From the NCBI RefSeq assembly GCF_000313135.1, contig NW_004457466.1, forward strand, positions 556,512 through 600,508: a stretch of 43,997 nucleotides of DNA. The letters run 5' to 3'. Origin of the DNA: Acanthamoeba castellanii str. Neff. Lineage: Eukaryota > Discosea > Longamoebia > Acanthamoebidae. Below the pieces are notes generated by a model. That model was not told the origin of the DNA. It saw only the letters and a list, made by a program, of their open reading frames with translations, and did not search any database. Positions 19,748-31,576 of this stretch are shown in pieces; position 1 is the first letter of the stretch; every line of letters starts with the position of its first letter. A program made the translations under genes and the position numbers.

Positions 19748-21328
19748 TTAGACCAGCTGCACGTAGTTGGCCGGGATGAGACCGCGCCTGCCGTTGAGCT
19801 CGGCCTCCCACCAGTCGCCGTTCTTGCTGATGATGTTGAGCACCTGGCCGGGCTGGAAGCCCAGCTCGGTCGGGGCCTCCGGGTTGAACGCGTACAGAGC
19901 GCGGGCCTGCTCTCCGGGCCTCCTCGGGGGAGCGGGTCCGGGCCTGCCGGGCATGGGAGGGGCACCACCCTGGGGAGGCGCGAAGCCCTGCTGCGGGGGA
20001 GGGGCGCCATAGCCAGGCTGGCCGCCGTAGCCGCTCTGAGGGGCACCGTAGCCGGGCTGGCCGCCATAGCCGCTCTGCGGGGCGCCGTAGCCGGGCTGGC
20101 CACCGTAGGCGGGGGGCTGACCGCCGTAGCCGCTCTGAGGGGCAGAGGCATACGAGGGTGGTTGCTGGTAGGAAGGCGTGTGGTCGACGCGGCTCGTGCC
20201 GGTGGCCTTCTTGTGCGACTCGTAGGTCTTCAACGCGGAGGACTCCTCGTCATCGAGGATGACCACGCGGTGGTGGTGAGCAGCCTTGGGGTCGATGTGC
20301 TGCACCATGGGCACCAGCGAGGTGGTGATGGCAGCCACCTCCTGATAGTACCTAGCGGCCGCTTGGATGATCTGACAAACGTACACGTGCAGTGTAAGAA
20401 TACGCCGACGAGGTGAACGTGTGAACGCGAAGAAGGTGAACCGCGTACAGTGGAGAAGCACGGATCGAAGAAGGTGTTCCTGTCGGCGCACAGCCTCTGG
20501 ATGTCCCTGATGAGCTCGGTGTTCAGCTCCTCGTAGGCGGCCTTCCACATGTTGTAGTTGGCCTCGGCCTGCAGGAGGCAGAAGAAAAAAAAGGGGGTGA
20601 GAGAATAAATAAAGTGTCTGGAGATTCTAGTAGAAGCATTGAAAGAATGAGAATCACGAACCTGTGTGAGCTTCTCCGGCTTTTCGGGAGGGTGGGCGAG
20701 GAACTTCCTCACCTTGCCCCTGAAACGATCCATCTCAAGTCGTCGGCGCGACCTCTCGTTGATTCGGTTCTCCATCGTCCTGTACTGGCCGAGGTAGGCA
20801 TCGACGGGGGCGACGATATCAACGCGAAGAGTCTCATCCTGAAAATTGAACGAGCGAAGTGAGATGTAGAGCAACGCAGGAAATGGGATATTTAAATTCA
20901 AGAAAAACGCTGCATTACGTACCAGGGCCTGTCGGGCCTTGTCGATGTCACCGACGGTAAGGAGGTAACGCTGGTTGCACTCCCAGAGGGCGCTGCCAGA
21001 ATCGTAGAAGCAGCCCGTGCTCGTACCCAGGGAGCTGTGAGCATCAGAAATGGCTGCAGAGGGCAAAATGATGAGGTGTAAGGCTTTACATCCGAAGATG
21101 GGCGCAGATAGGAAAGAAGCACGTACCTCGAAGGCTCTTAGTGTAGTCGCTGAGGTCCTTGCTCATCTTCTTGAGCTGCTTGTAGTAGAGGTCGAACTTG
21201 GCGTGCTCCTGGTTGAAGCCGACATCGACCGTCTCCTCGGCCTTGCCCACCTTCTCCTTCACCTTCTGGGTGGTTCTGTTGGTCACCGCCGTAAGACCCT
21301 TGAAACCGAACTTGGGCTTGCTCGTCAT
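19748..21328 (-). CDS. BAR-SH3 membrane-curvature protein (amphiphysin/Rvs167-like)
   Basis: Five exons: 21328-21127, 21053-20923, 20838-20662, 20568-20449, 20371-19748; 1254 nt, 417 residues. The N-terminal part (about 1-245) has the pattern of a BAR dimer: lysine-rich start FGFKGLTAVTNRTTQKVKEK, then YYKQLKKMSKDLSDYTKSL, VDAYLGQYRTMENRINERSR and YNMWKAAYEELNTELIRDI. A linker holds about three copies of a GYGGQPGYGAPQS unit (20010-20135). The C-terminal SH3 domain begins ARALYAFNPEAPTELGFQPG and ends GDWWEAELNGRRGLIPANYV, with ALYxF, WW and PxNY intact. Such proteins shape endocytic tubules and bind dynamin or actin regulators through SH3; partners here are not known. All phases agree, and the length is close to fungal Rvs167. 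Confidence 0.92.
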
Positions 21329-21831
21329 CTTCTACTTTTTCTTTCCCTACAAGAGATGAAAGAAACACTCTGCGGTGTGGTTGCGTGGAGGGGGTAGTGA
21401 GGAGAGTGAGTCGCGTGGGGCTCGCTTCAGCCGGCTGTGAGGGTTGTTGGGGCAATGCCGTTCAAACCAACAGCTCAGAGCTGACGGGGTGTCTAATAAG
21501 GCAGTTTGAGGCCACCGAAGTGCGAGGCCTTGCGGGGTAGCGTACCGGTGTTTGTGTTGTGTGGAAGAGATGTTCGAAGCTTGTCGATCGTGCGTGGTCC
21601 TTCTAAACTCCCGTAGCAGAAGCCCCGCTGTCCTCGCAATCTCGTAAATTAACCCTCGCCCCCGGATTTATCTCCCTTCCGCCTTCTTCTCGTAATTTGT
21701 GAACAATGCTCGCGCTAGCCACCCCAACAATCCACGAATATTTGTACTAATACCGCCGTACCAAATTCTGGGAAAGAAATAAAGATGTGTTTTGTCTCCG
21801 ACAAACTGCCCGTTGCGCGCTCTCACGGCAC
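21329..21831. other. Intergenic spacer between ATG16 stop and BAR-SH3 start
   Basis: 503 bases between two leftward genes, holding the BAR-SH3 promoter and the ATG16 3' UTR. A 13-base hairpin CAGCTCAGAGCTG lies near 21470-21482. No gene was recognised. Confidence 0.5.
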
Positions 21832-24800
21832 CTACGACCAGAGGGCGACGTCGGTGTTCTCGCCCCGGAAGGCTGTGATGAGCTGACTCGTGGAGGGGCA
21901 CCATGTGCTGCACGCGATCATGTAGGGATGCTTCTCGTCCATTTCGGCTGCCAACAAACATGTCATCAGCAACCGAAAAACATCACGCACACGGCACACG
22001 CACACACCACGCGGTACCGCACGACACACTGATGGTCGGGCAAGTGTACCTGATACCAGCTTGCCCGAGGCAGTCTCCCACACGTTGACGGCACCTGTGG
22101 CCGAGCCGGCGATGACGTATTTGCCTCCGCCCGAGAAGCAGGCCTTGTTCCAGTCGCAGTTGTTTCGGTACTTCTCCGATCTAAGGACACAGAGATAACG
22201 ATCGATCACACTCGTGGGTGAGCCCGCAGAACGGCGTCCATCATACTACTGCTTCTCTTGTGCCGCTGCTTGTTCGCGGGGCTACGTACGTGTAGGATTG
22301 GAGCTGTTTGAGGTTGGCCCGAATGTCAAGCATCTTGAGACTGCTGTCTCTCGAGTTGGACAGAATCGAGCTTCCATCTGGTGTGGCGTATGACTCTGGT
22401 TAGCATTGAAGGGCCTGCTAAGGTGGCGAGCATAGCAGGGAGGGCTACCCGGGCTCAGCGTGACGGAAGTCAAGCTGGCTTCGTGCGGCTGGGCGCTCTC
22501 GACCAAGGCACCGGTCCGCATGTCGTACGTGCGCACAGTCTTGTCGTAGTGGCCTGAGCCGAGGAGGCCACGGCCGAGGGCAGCAACGTCCATCACCTTG
22601 GAGGCGCACATGATTGTTCGCACGCCTACATTGCACGTTTCACAATCACGGGTTGAAGGGGGTGAGCGGTCAGTCACAAGGAAGAACATAGCAAGATGTA
22701 ATCGAGGCCGCGCGTACATATGCCCTTCTCGACGTCCCACAGTTTGATGCATCGATCGCTCGAACCGGAGATGATTTGGCGCGAGTCGAAGGTGAACTGG
22801 GCAGAGACCACGGGACCCTTGTGCCCGAGCAAGTTGTTCTGTTTGGCAAAAAGAAGGAGGAGGAGGAGAAGAAACGAAATGATTGCTCAGACCACGTCGA
22901 CATGCACGCGATCAAGAGGAAGGAGAGCAACGCACCGCAATACGGTCCTGCGCGTAGCTCAGCACATAGATATTGTTGTCTGCCGAGGCACCCAGCACCA
23001 GGGCGTTGTTGTGCGTGAAATCCGCGCACGTAATCGCACGCCTGGCTACTCGCAGCGTCTTCAAGCGAGCCACTGCGAGCGGCACACCACACAAGAAGCC
23101 ACTAGCGTCAGGCAAACGTGTTCACACACGGCGGATGTGTGCAGGGCCAGGGTCCTCTCGGTACGCACTTGAAAGGGTGTCCCAGATGATGATGTTGCCT
23201 TCCACGCCGCTCGTAGCGAACATCGACCCCTGGCTGCTGTGTTGGATATGATTCACCTCGCCGCCAGCGTCCTGGGTGACCGAACTCCAAGTCAGCACTT
23301 GCGTGGCGGAAAGGGACCGCACCGAGTTCAAGGGAAGGGCAAAGATCGAGGGGCGGGGCGTGTATACAATCCTGCGGACGAGCTTCTTCGGGACCGTGTC
23401 GTCGGACATCAGGCTGGTGAAGCCCTCCTCCTCGCGGGCCTCGTCCTCCGTCCCCGTCGGCTCCTCCTCCTCCTCCCCCTTGAGCTTGCCCACAATACTC
23501 GAGAAGAACCCACTCACGTCTGTGTACGACGGAGAAAGAGAGACGGAGGGCGGTGCGCTGGTGGTGAGCCATGACTGTCATGCCACAGAAACGGCGTTCG
23601 ATGGAAGGAGATCGGGAGGAGTCGGTACTCGATTGGAACTTGGCAAAGTCGTCTTTCTCCCCTCCCCGCGTCTGGACACTTCCCTGGCTCTCCCGCTAGC
23701 CATGGCGCGCACACCCGTCGATGTCAGTCAGTCTCGGGGAATGAGTGCGGTTGTATGATGGGAGTGGAAGGGTACCCTCTTGAAATGGGTCTCCTTCACC
23801 TTGCTCAGCATCTCGAGCAGTCGCTCCTGTTCCATGTTCAAGTTGTTGATTAGCCCGGCATTCTTCGTCATCTCCTGCTGAAACCTGCGTGCGGAACAAC
23901 AGAGAGAGACCAGCGTGTGTCCGGGTGTGAGGTCGCGCCAAGAACCAAAAGAATGAACCAAACGAACGAACGAACGAACAAACGAACGACCAAAGAAAAG
24001 AACAGAAGGGGTCCCCACCTTTCCTCCATCGCTTTCATCTGGCCGAGATCCTTCTTCATGGCGGCGATTTCCAGTTCCTTGGCCGCTAATCGGCTCTCGA
24101 AGCTGTCTCTTTGCCCCTGGGCGTCGAAAGAGAAAGAGAAAGAGAAAGAGAGTGAGCCGCTGGCACGATCCACAAAGAGCAGCGCTCAACACGTACCTTG
24201 AGCTGCTCCACCTCGGCCTTGAGCAGTTCCGCGATCTGCTTCGTGTCGTCCAGCTCTTTGCACACACTCTCGTGCGCATCGGAAAGCTCTCTGTGGCTGT
24301 TGGCGGACAGCCGACAACAGGTGTTCGCATGTCAGCAGCAAGTTTGCAGCTTGCTGTTGAGGCGAGCCGACGAGTGGTGGCGCCACGGGTGTATTGTACC
24401 TGTCGGTCTTCTGTTCGATTTCCTTGAGCGCCGCAGTCTTCTGCTGCATGATGTCGAAGAGGGACTTGGCCTGCTCCGCGTTCTGTCTGTAGCTCTCGTT
24501 CAACTCCTTTTCCTTTTCCCTGAGAGCGTAGTGGAGAAGACCTAGAGTAAGCACACGGGCGCGGACACGATCGCGTGAAGAAGAAGAAGAAGAGTAGTTG
24601 TAGTAGTTGTAGTTGTACTTGAGCTTCTCTTGTAGCGCAGTGATTTCGTTCTCGCGTGCCTTGACCTTCTCGTCCAGGTCTACGATGCGGTCACTGCACG
24701 AACGAAGAACACATCAACATTTGTCAACGTCCACAAGGCCTGGAAGGACCAGACAGCAGATGGGGAGAGCGTACTCTTTGTGCTTTTCCCTCTCCTTGCT

Positions 24801-25118
24801 GAACTCCTGGACCGTTTGCTTCAGCTCCCACACCTCTCGTCTGAGCTTGCTGTTGTGCGAACTCAGCGCGTTGCCTGCAGGCAGCACCCACCATCATCAA
24901 CACCATTCGAATCCATTCGGGTTTCGTGGAGGCGGTGGTGCTATTAAATTGGCAAGAATGGTGCTCGTGGTCAAGAAATTAATGGAGAGACGCGTACATC
25001 TTGTAAAGAGCACAGAGTAGGGGGCCTTCTGTTCTCTGTCTCGTTCCTGGAGGAGGTGCAGAATGGTCTTTCTGTAATCTGGGAGCTGCAGATTCTGCTT
25101 TTGATATTCTACTTCCAT
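21832..25118 (-). CDS. ATG16: Autophagy protein ATG16 with coiled coil and WD40 propeller
   Basis: Fifteen exons: 25118-24998, 24874-24775, 24693-24619, 24519-24400, 24290-24197, 24116-24019, 23884-23776, 23671-23629, 23519-23169, 23072-22936, 22838-22718, 22625-22449, 22377-22290, 22180-22050, 21947-21832; 1881 nt, 626 residues, close to human ATG16L1. The N-terminal helix (YRKTILHLLQERDREQKAPY) fits the ATG5-binding segment. Exons 2-7 encode a long coiled coil (LKQTVQEFSKEREKHKE, QRDSFESRLAAKELEIAAMK). From residue about 310 seven WD40-type blades follow, for example GVEGNIIIWDTLS, SGSSDRCIKLWDVEKG, GHYDKTVRTYDMRTG and GSATGAVNVWETASGKL. ATG16 with ATG5-ATG12 directs lipidation of ATG8 on phagophores; in animals the WD40 part also serves single-membrane conjugation. 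The 43-nt exon 23671-23629 is inferred from phase. Confidence 0.9.
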
Positions 25119-25362
25119 GTTGGCAGGCTTACGCTCGGATCCGCAGCGCTCCCTCTGCGCAAATCTCAAGATATTGTGTTCTGTGATTTTGTGGCCACAG
25201 ATGAATGGAGAAGTCCAGAAGTACTGTTGTCCACAACAAATAGGAATTTTCTGTGTGGCTTTGGTGCGCGCGTCACGTTCATGTGGGGTGTGAGTGCGTG
25301 TGCGGTGTGCACCGGAAGGTTTCATTTGTGTTATGATGTTCGCCATCACAATCATCATTGCT

Positions 25363-27183
25363 TCACTCGGCCATGCGATCACCGTGCGCGTTCTCCACGG
25401 GCACGGCCTTGTGGCGAGGCACCGCGTCACCATTCGGCACGCCTCCTTTGCTGTGGTGCTGCTGGTGCTCACCACGACCGTAGAAGTGCTGCTTGCCGCC
25501 GTTCTCGTGCTCTCGCTTCTCGCGCGCCTCTTTCTCCTCGCTGGCCTTCATCGCCCGCGTCAGCTCCTCCATTTCCACGGCGTCGCCGTTGCCGCTGCCG
25601 TTGCCGCTTCGTTCGTGGTCGCCCGACGTCCCGTTCTGCGCGGCGGGCTGGATGTTGAGGTTCTTGTAGTAGGCCGCCCGCTTGGACGCCGACATGGTCG
25701 CCGGAAACGAGGGCGAGGTTGAGGGAGACGCCGATGGCGACGGCGATGAGGCGGCCGACGACGAGCGCGCCAGACGCCCGGAGGCGGAGGTGGACAGAGA
25801 CGACGAGGGAGAGCGGGAGGAGGAGAGCGCGGAGGAGGAGGAGGGCGAGGTGATGGGCGAGAGCGGCCGTGAGCCGGAGCGGATGGGTCGAGCCGCCGAC
25901 GAGGACGACGAGGGCGACTTGGTGGTGGACGACGACCGCGATCGCGGGATGGCGTATAGGTCGATCGTGGGTCGCAGCAGGGCCGGCCCGCCACCATACC
26001 TGAAGTACCGGTCAACGATCATTAATGGGCTCGGCCAGTTTGAAGAGCAGAAAGAAAATCGCCTGGAAAGCGCCTTTACCTTGCGTGGAAGAAGTCCCAC
26101 ACTTCCTTGACGACGCCGCGATAGTGGATCGAACACTTGAGCTTGGGTTTGGGCTTGCCGTTGGGCTATGGCACGACACGCGCACACCGCACACGACAGG
26201 TAAGCGGCGGGGAGGGGACGAGAAGCGGGCCAAGGGAGAGGCAGAGGCCTATCTATACCTGAAGGAGGCACCAGTTGTCGATGGGTCCCGGTGGCGGCAT
26301 GGTCCGGCTCTTGCTGAAATCGGCCCAGCTCTGCAGCCATGACGCGCTGATGAGATACCACATCTCGCCCGCCACGACGAAGGTGCGGTCGATATCGTTG
26401 ATGTGCTTGCTCTCCTCTCTCCGTCGCGCCTGGAGCAGCTCCTCCTCCACCTTGCACTCCCGGCACTCCCCGAACTGGGACTCGCAGACCGGAGGACCTC
26501 CGCCGTAGAGGTTCATGAACTCGGTCCACACCTCCTCCGGCACCTGGCAGCGCTAATGAGCAACACACACGCACACACACACGACACGCACACAAAACGA
26601 GCGTACAGTGCCAAGGTTTCTGTTGATCGCCGCTTGCGTGAGGCTGAATTCGGGCTTCACTCGGCGGTGCGAGCACAGATATCTGGAAAATGCAGGTGGT
26701 GAGGCTCCTCCGGAACTTTGAATATGAGGGGAGCGTAGAGCAAGGCGCGCGTACTTGGCATTGTTGATTCGACCGGGCGAGGAGGTGCACTGCCACCGTG
26801 TCAGCCACTCCTGGCACACAAAATATTTCTTCCGCTTGACCACACCTGGCGCGCAACAAGAAGACGTACGAAGGTCAGGGCACGCCACGACACGACACAC
26901 GCACACGGGGCCGGACGCGTACCGTTTTTCTCGATGTGCATGGGATCGGCGGCGGAGCCGTTCTCCAGCACCTCGTCGCTACAGTCTCCGTCGGCGACGA
27001 CGGCGTGCTCCCTCTCCTCCTCTTCGTGGAACGCGGCAATTGCCGAGAGCAGCTGCTTCCTCTCGTATTCCTTCTCCGGCGATTGTCGCAGATAGAACAA
27101 CACGTAGGCCTGCGCGCGTGCACACAATTTTGTTTGATGGTATCGTTTACCAGATGCGTCGTGTATGTGTGTGTGTGTGCGTG

Positions 27184-27215
<32 letters not shown>

Positions 27216-29846
27216 GTGGTGGTGGTGGTGTGAACGGATGTGCGACGTACCTCCTTGTTTCGCACGGTGTCTTCGGAAACGGCCGTGGCCCAGCTGTCGT
27301 CGAACTCGTACCACTTCCCGTCCTCGTCGTTCAGCGCGTAGGCGATGTAGTGCCCGCCAGAGATGCCGCCGATGTGATTCACCACCGACACGAGGTCATA
27401 CTTCATCGAGACCTGCGGCGCATCGGCATCCTGCTCACAAAATCGGCTGTAAACGACACACGACACGACACGCACCACCGCACACGCAGCCGCGCCATCA
27501 GAATGTGCTCAACCACGGAGGGCGCAATGGCGCGTGTGGTGCGCGTCCGAACGGTACCTGATGTCCAGGTCACGCAGGGGGAACTGTACAACGTCGCTGA
27601 GCTTGCCCCCAAAATAGGAATCGTGTCGAAATCGCTTGATATGAATACACAAGAGCTGTGCCGTGCCCCCCACATGCACGTGTCAGTGCGCTGAGCTGGT
27701 GACGGTGGGGGGAATGGCGAGTAGCGGCGTATATATATATATCTGTACCTCGGGCGGCTGGGCAATTCGCAGAAACTTTTGGGAGTCGTTCAGCGTCTTG
27801 CAGTGCTCGCATCGATACCTGTCCGCCCCCATCAGCTCCTCCTTTGTACAAAACGCCTGCAGACAGTCCTCCAGCGTCACCGTGCGGTTCGAGAGCCTGT
27901 GCATCGCAACGTCAGCGACGGTGTGTCTGTGTGTCGTGCGTGTCGTGTCGTGTCGTGTCGTGTCGTGTGTGAGCGGGCAGGTAGACGTACATAAGCCAAT
28001 TGGTCACTTTGGAAAATAGGCCTGGCGAGGGCCTCTTGGAATTGCTCAGCACGCCCTCGGCCTCGATCTCCTTGGTAACCTTGTCCAGCATCTTATCATC
28101 CGGAATCGGGATCGAGAGATCGTAGAAGGCGTCCTTCGTGGGCGATACCTGTTCGCTCTCGCGCGTAAGCCAAAAATAAATAAAACCTACAAAATAAACT
28201 CCAAACAAATAATAATAACGAAAGTGCGCCTTGGGCGATACCTTGCCACACTTGAGGCATTTGATCCTGCTCAGGAGGTAGCCCTGGAATATGCGCGACA
28301 CGATGCTGGCGTAGTTGGGCGGTGGTGGCGGCGAGGGGGGGTGGCAGGCGCCACCGGTGTGGACTCCACGACGCCGTTCGAGTCGCTGTCGTGGCCTTGT
28401 GGCGGCTTGGTCTCTTTCTCCTTCTCGCCCGAGTCGGCGCTGCCACTGCTCGTCGGCGAGCTCTCGATTCGTGGGAGCTCCTCCTTGGTGTCTTCGTGGA
28501 GTCGGTCCAACAGGCATCGCATGAACTCCTGCGAATCCTATAGGAGGACAAGCACCACAGAGTCAGCTCCGTACGCCTCGTTGCGTGCGGTGCAAAAAAA
28601 GGGGGACTGGCTCTGGCCCAAGCTACGTACTTGCTGGGCGTATCCGCCAAACATCGGGTTGAAGCGACGGATCTCGCGCAACACCTCACCCGGACGCAGG
28701 GAAGAACTGCAACAGAACGAGCGTGCGTGAGACATCATCATCATCATCACACACACAAGAAAAGAGGAGTGCGCACTATCGTCCGCCCCACATGTCGTAG
28801 ATCAGCTGCGTGAAGTGGAACACGAGCGGCGAGGTCTTCTTCCGGCCCTTGACCTGCCGTGCCATGTAGCGGAGAAAATAGGTCCGCAGCGGTGGACAGT
28901 TGGAGAGGCACTGCATCGCAGCGTTGGCGTAGCACGTGTTGCCCAGGTTGGCCAACCCGCACGCGCCTCGGGTGTGAGTGGAGGTGGAAAGCGCAGTGGC
29001 GGGTCTCGACGCGGGCACAGGGGAGGCGACGGGGATGGCGAGCGCTTCCCTCAGCTGCTCGACTGAACGCCGCGTCGTCTTTGCCATAGTCGGTATCTGA
29101 TTACAAACAAAGAGACACAAGAATGAGCGAAAACAAGCTTTTGAAGCGTTCAAGAGTGGCCGCGGCGATCTCCTAAGATTGAGCGTGGCAAAAGGTGCGC
29201 ACACGTACCGATCACTTCTTCGTCGCACGCATAACACCAGACCATCTTGGTGCGTAGGTTGATGCACACACAATGCTCCTCGCCCATGTTGCGCTGCACA
29301 TGCGTGAACGTAGCGGCGGCGGGAGTGAGCGAAAAAAACCGATGATGCCAATTGATAGATGAGTGTGCGGTGCGGCTTAGACAAGCAGGCGCGCAAGTGG
29401 CGAGCGGAGGACGCACCTTCTTGGCCAGGTTGTAGTGAGCCATGAGGTGCTTGTTTTGGTCCCTGCCGCAGCCGATGAACGTGCAGTTGGCCTGCACCGA
29501 ATGCGGCGCACTCGAATGTGTGAGCGGGTGGGAAAACTGAGGCCACCCCAGGAAAGAGTGACGTAGAGAGGGGGTGAAGAAGAGAGTCGTGCGCGGTACC
29601 CCAAGACAGGCCCACAAGTGGGGCAGGCCATGTGAGCATTGTGTCTCAGAGCATGTCAGCTTCTTGTTCTTCTTCAGTAGTGCCTGTAAAGCGCTTGTTA
29701 GCCCCGCGACTGGGGTGGTTGCTTGTAATTTGTGATTAATTGATTACCCATTAATTGGCGTGAGGAGCGCGAACCTGAATGTGCTTTTGATGGAAGGACT
29801 GGTGCACTTCAAGCACATGTCCGCATATCTTCCTCGTGGCAGCCAT
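25363..29846 (-). CDS. Ubiquitin-specific protease, USP20/USP33-like (ZnF-UBP, USP, two DUSP)
   Basis: Seventeen exons: 29846-29775, 29683-29600, 29491-29417, 29293-29216, 29096-28777, 28706-28631, 28537-28242, 28148-27991, 27896-27749, 27655-27558, 27446-27251, 27109-26923, 26845-26755, 26682-26607, 26552-26259, 26165-26080, 25999-25363; about 990 residues. Order: ZnF-UBP (LPHLWACLGANCTFIGCG, TKMVWCYACDEE), catalytic Cys at about 158 in GLANLGNTCYANAAMQCLS, zinc pairs KCLKC and RCEHC, LLCIHIKRFRHDSYFGGKLS, catalytic His at about 501 in GGISGGHYIAYAL and the Asp region FDDSWATAVS. Two DUSP domains follow (YFVCQEWLTRWQCTSSPGRI, then RTFVVAGEMWYLISASWLQS), then a Ser/Pro-rich tail. It removes ubiquitin; substrates are unknown. 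Exon 28537-28242 is one base short of its required phase at a C run near 28335. The exon 4/5 junction is uncertain. Confidence 0.88.
27161..27229. repeat. TG-rich microsatellite in an intron
   Basis: GTGTGTGTGCGTGTGTG-type repeats ending in a short GGT run, within an intron of the USP gene. Confidence 0.85.
27930..27968. repeat. (CGTGT)n pentamer repeat in an intron
   Basis: Five or more copies of GTGTC/CGTGT in an intron of the USP gene. The same pentamer occurs at 15055-15093, 15899-15917 and 35083-35112. Confidence 0.85.
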
Positions 29847-30137
29847 TTTGTGGATGCACGAGAGATGCAGCGTTCTCACTCCAATTGCGCGATGAAATAA
29901 TTGGCCTTTTTTCGCCCCTGATTCGTAATTATTCCCACCAAGCTTTTGCGCGGCCTCTCCTTCTCTCGTTCTTCAAGTCCTCCCGTCTATCTTTTCTTGA
30001 ATCGCGCACAGCAAGGTCGCTCGTCTCAATCGCCAGGTCGCTTTTCTTTTGATTCTCCCAGCACCACTTACATTTTGTGTGAATATTCTTTACATTCCAT
30101 TGATGTGAAGGCCGTGTGTCGTGCGTGTCGTGCGCAC

Positions 30138-31576
30138 TCAGGCCGCGTCGCTGGGAAGTTGGTTCCGCTTGAGGGCGCCATGCGCGGCGAGCAGCTCCGC
30201 CGAGGCCGGTTCGGCGGCCTTGTCCAAGGGCGTCTTTTCTGTAAGTGGCCGCGGCGTTGTTGTGTTGTGCCGTGAGCCAACCACGATGGCGGTACCGCAC
30301 CAACAAGATTCAACGTACGTGCGCAGTCGATCACGTTGACTTCAGCCCCATGAGCAATGAGCATCTTGATTATGGGGGCGGCAGCTCCACGGTTCCAGTA
30401 ATGTGCGGCCTGTCACGCGCATAAAAGAGCATCACGCGCGTCAGTACAAGAAGACGTGCATGTTGCATGCCAGTTGTTGTGCCGTACTTTGTGCAGCGCG
30501 GTCCAGCCCCATTCGTTCCTGGCGTTCACGTCGATCCCGTGAGCAAGCAGCACCCTGACCACCTGTTGGGGGGGGAAGTCCAGGCTAGTGAGTGTCGAGG
30601 CTTTGTTTGTTGGCCTCCACAGTGTGTGCGACACGTCATTCGCCTCACCTCGAGGTTGCCGGCCTCTGCCGCGCGGTGCAAGGGAGTCCTGCGCCACTTG
30701 TCCTCCACCACAGAGCGCTTTGTGGCGTTCATCAACTCGAAAATCTGTTGGTGCCGTTGGGCGGTTGTGAGCGAGGCGCGCGTGAGCAGCATTGTGTTCC
30801 GGTCGAATGAAACCTACCGTGCGTTTGATGCCGAGGACGTCCATTCGCCTGAGCACATCGTCGACCAGTCGGTGGTGCTTCTCGTGCATCGCCTGTGCAG
30901 GCACAGAGGCAACAATCAATCGTCGCTTAGAGCGTCCAACATGGCCGAGACCTGCGACGTACCCACACAAACTCTTCCATGAGCAACGCCGATTCGGCAT
31001 CCCACTCGGCATACGACGACAGGTCCAGCTCCCTCTTTGCTGCTACAACTGCACCACCGCTGGCGTCGTACGGCTTGTCAGGCTGTGGGCTCTCGCCGTC
31101 GCTGCTGTTGTTCTCCTTGTTTGCTCCTCTCTTGGCGAGCTGCTCGGTGGTGAGCAGTAGCTTCGCCTGCAACTGCGCCACGGTCTTCTCGACCATGGGC
31201 CTGTAGTGGTCACCAGGCTCTGTCGCACCACCCACGGGCAAGTCCTCCCGCACTGGCGCACCCAGCCTATGTTCATACACCTGTCCAGGCCCCACGTCAG
31301 CAACTGGTGGCGTGGATGCACAAAATACTGGGGGGGGGCAAAATCTATATGAAAGAAGCTTGCTGTGCTGGAAGCCATGCAAGAGGAAGCTGGTACGAAT
31401 CGCCAGAAGGACGGGCTGGAGGCCAGGGCCTGCCAGTCGCGGCAGACCAGGCTCACGCGCAGCAGATCTCGTAGAGGCAAGAACGACCACAGATGCTCCA
31501 CCAGCTCAGGCGGCAGCGAACTCAGCTGTTGCTCCACCGCCTCACCAGGCGCCTTTTCACCGCCACAGCACTCCAT
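30138..31576 (-). CDS. F-box protein with C-terminal ankyrin repeats
   Basis: Seven exons: 31576-31397, 31280-30963, 30892-30818, 30744-30649, 30562-30488, 30409-30319, 30238-30138; 936 nt, 311 residues. The N-terminus MECCGGEKAPGEAVEQQL leads into an F-box (SSLPPELVEHLWSFLPLRDL, then VSLVCRDWQALASSPSFWRF), the motif that docks substrate receptors on Skp1-cullin ligases. A central charged region follows. Residues about 190-311 hold three to four ankyrin repeats: DKWRRTPLHRAAEAGNLEVV, NEWGWTALHKAAHY with IKMLIAHGAEVNVIDCA, and QKTPLDKAAEPASAELLAAH. The likely role is a ubiquitin-ligase receptor that binds its target through the ankyrin part; the target is unknown. Exons track repeat boundaries. 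The gene is divergent from the receptor kinase gene. Confidence 0.88.

Noticed and set aside
19093..20151. Minus-strand 352-residue frame spanning two genes
   Set aside because: It runs across the BAR-SH3 linker and the GT49 N-terminal exon in a frame that matches neither; no family character or start context.
25682..26110. Plus-strand acidic open frame (EGEVEGDADGDGDEAA type)
   Set aside because: Antisense to the Ser/Pro-rich tail exon of the USP gene, which continues in phase from the second DUSP domain.
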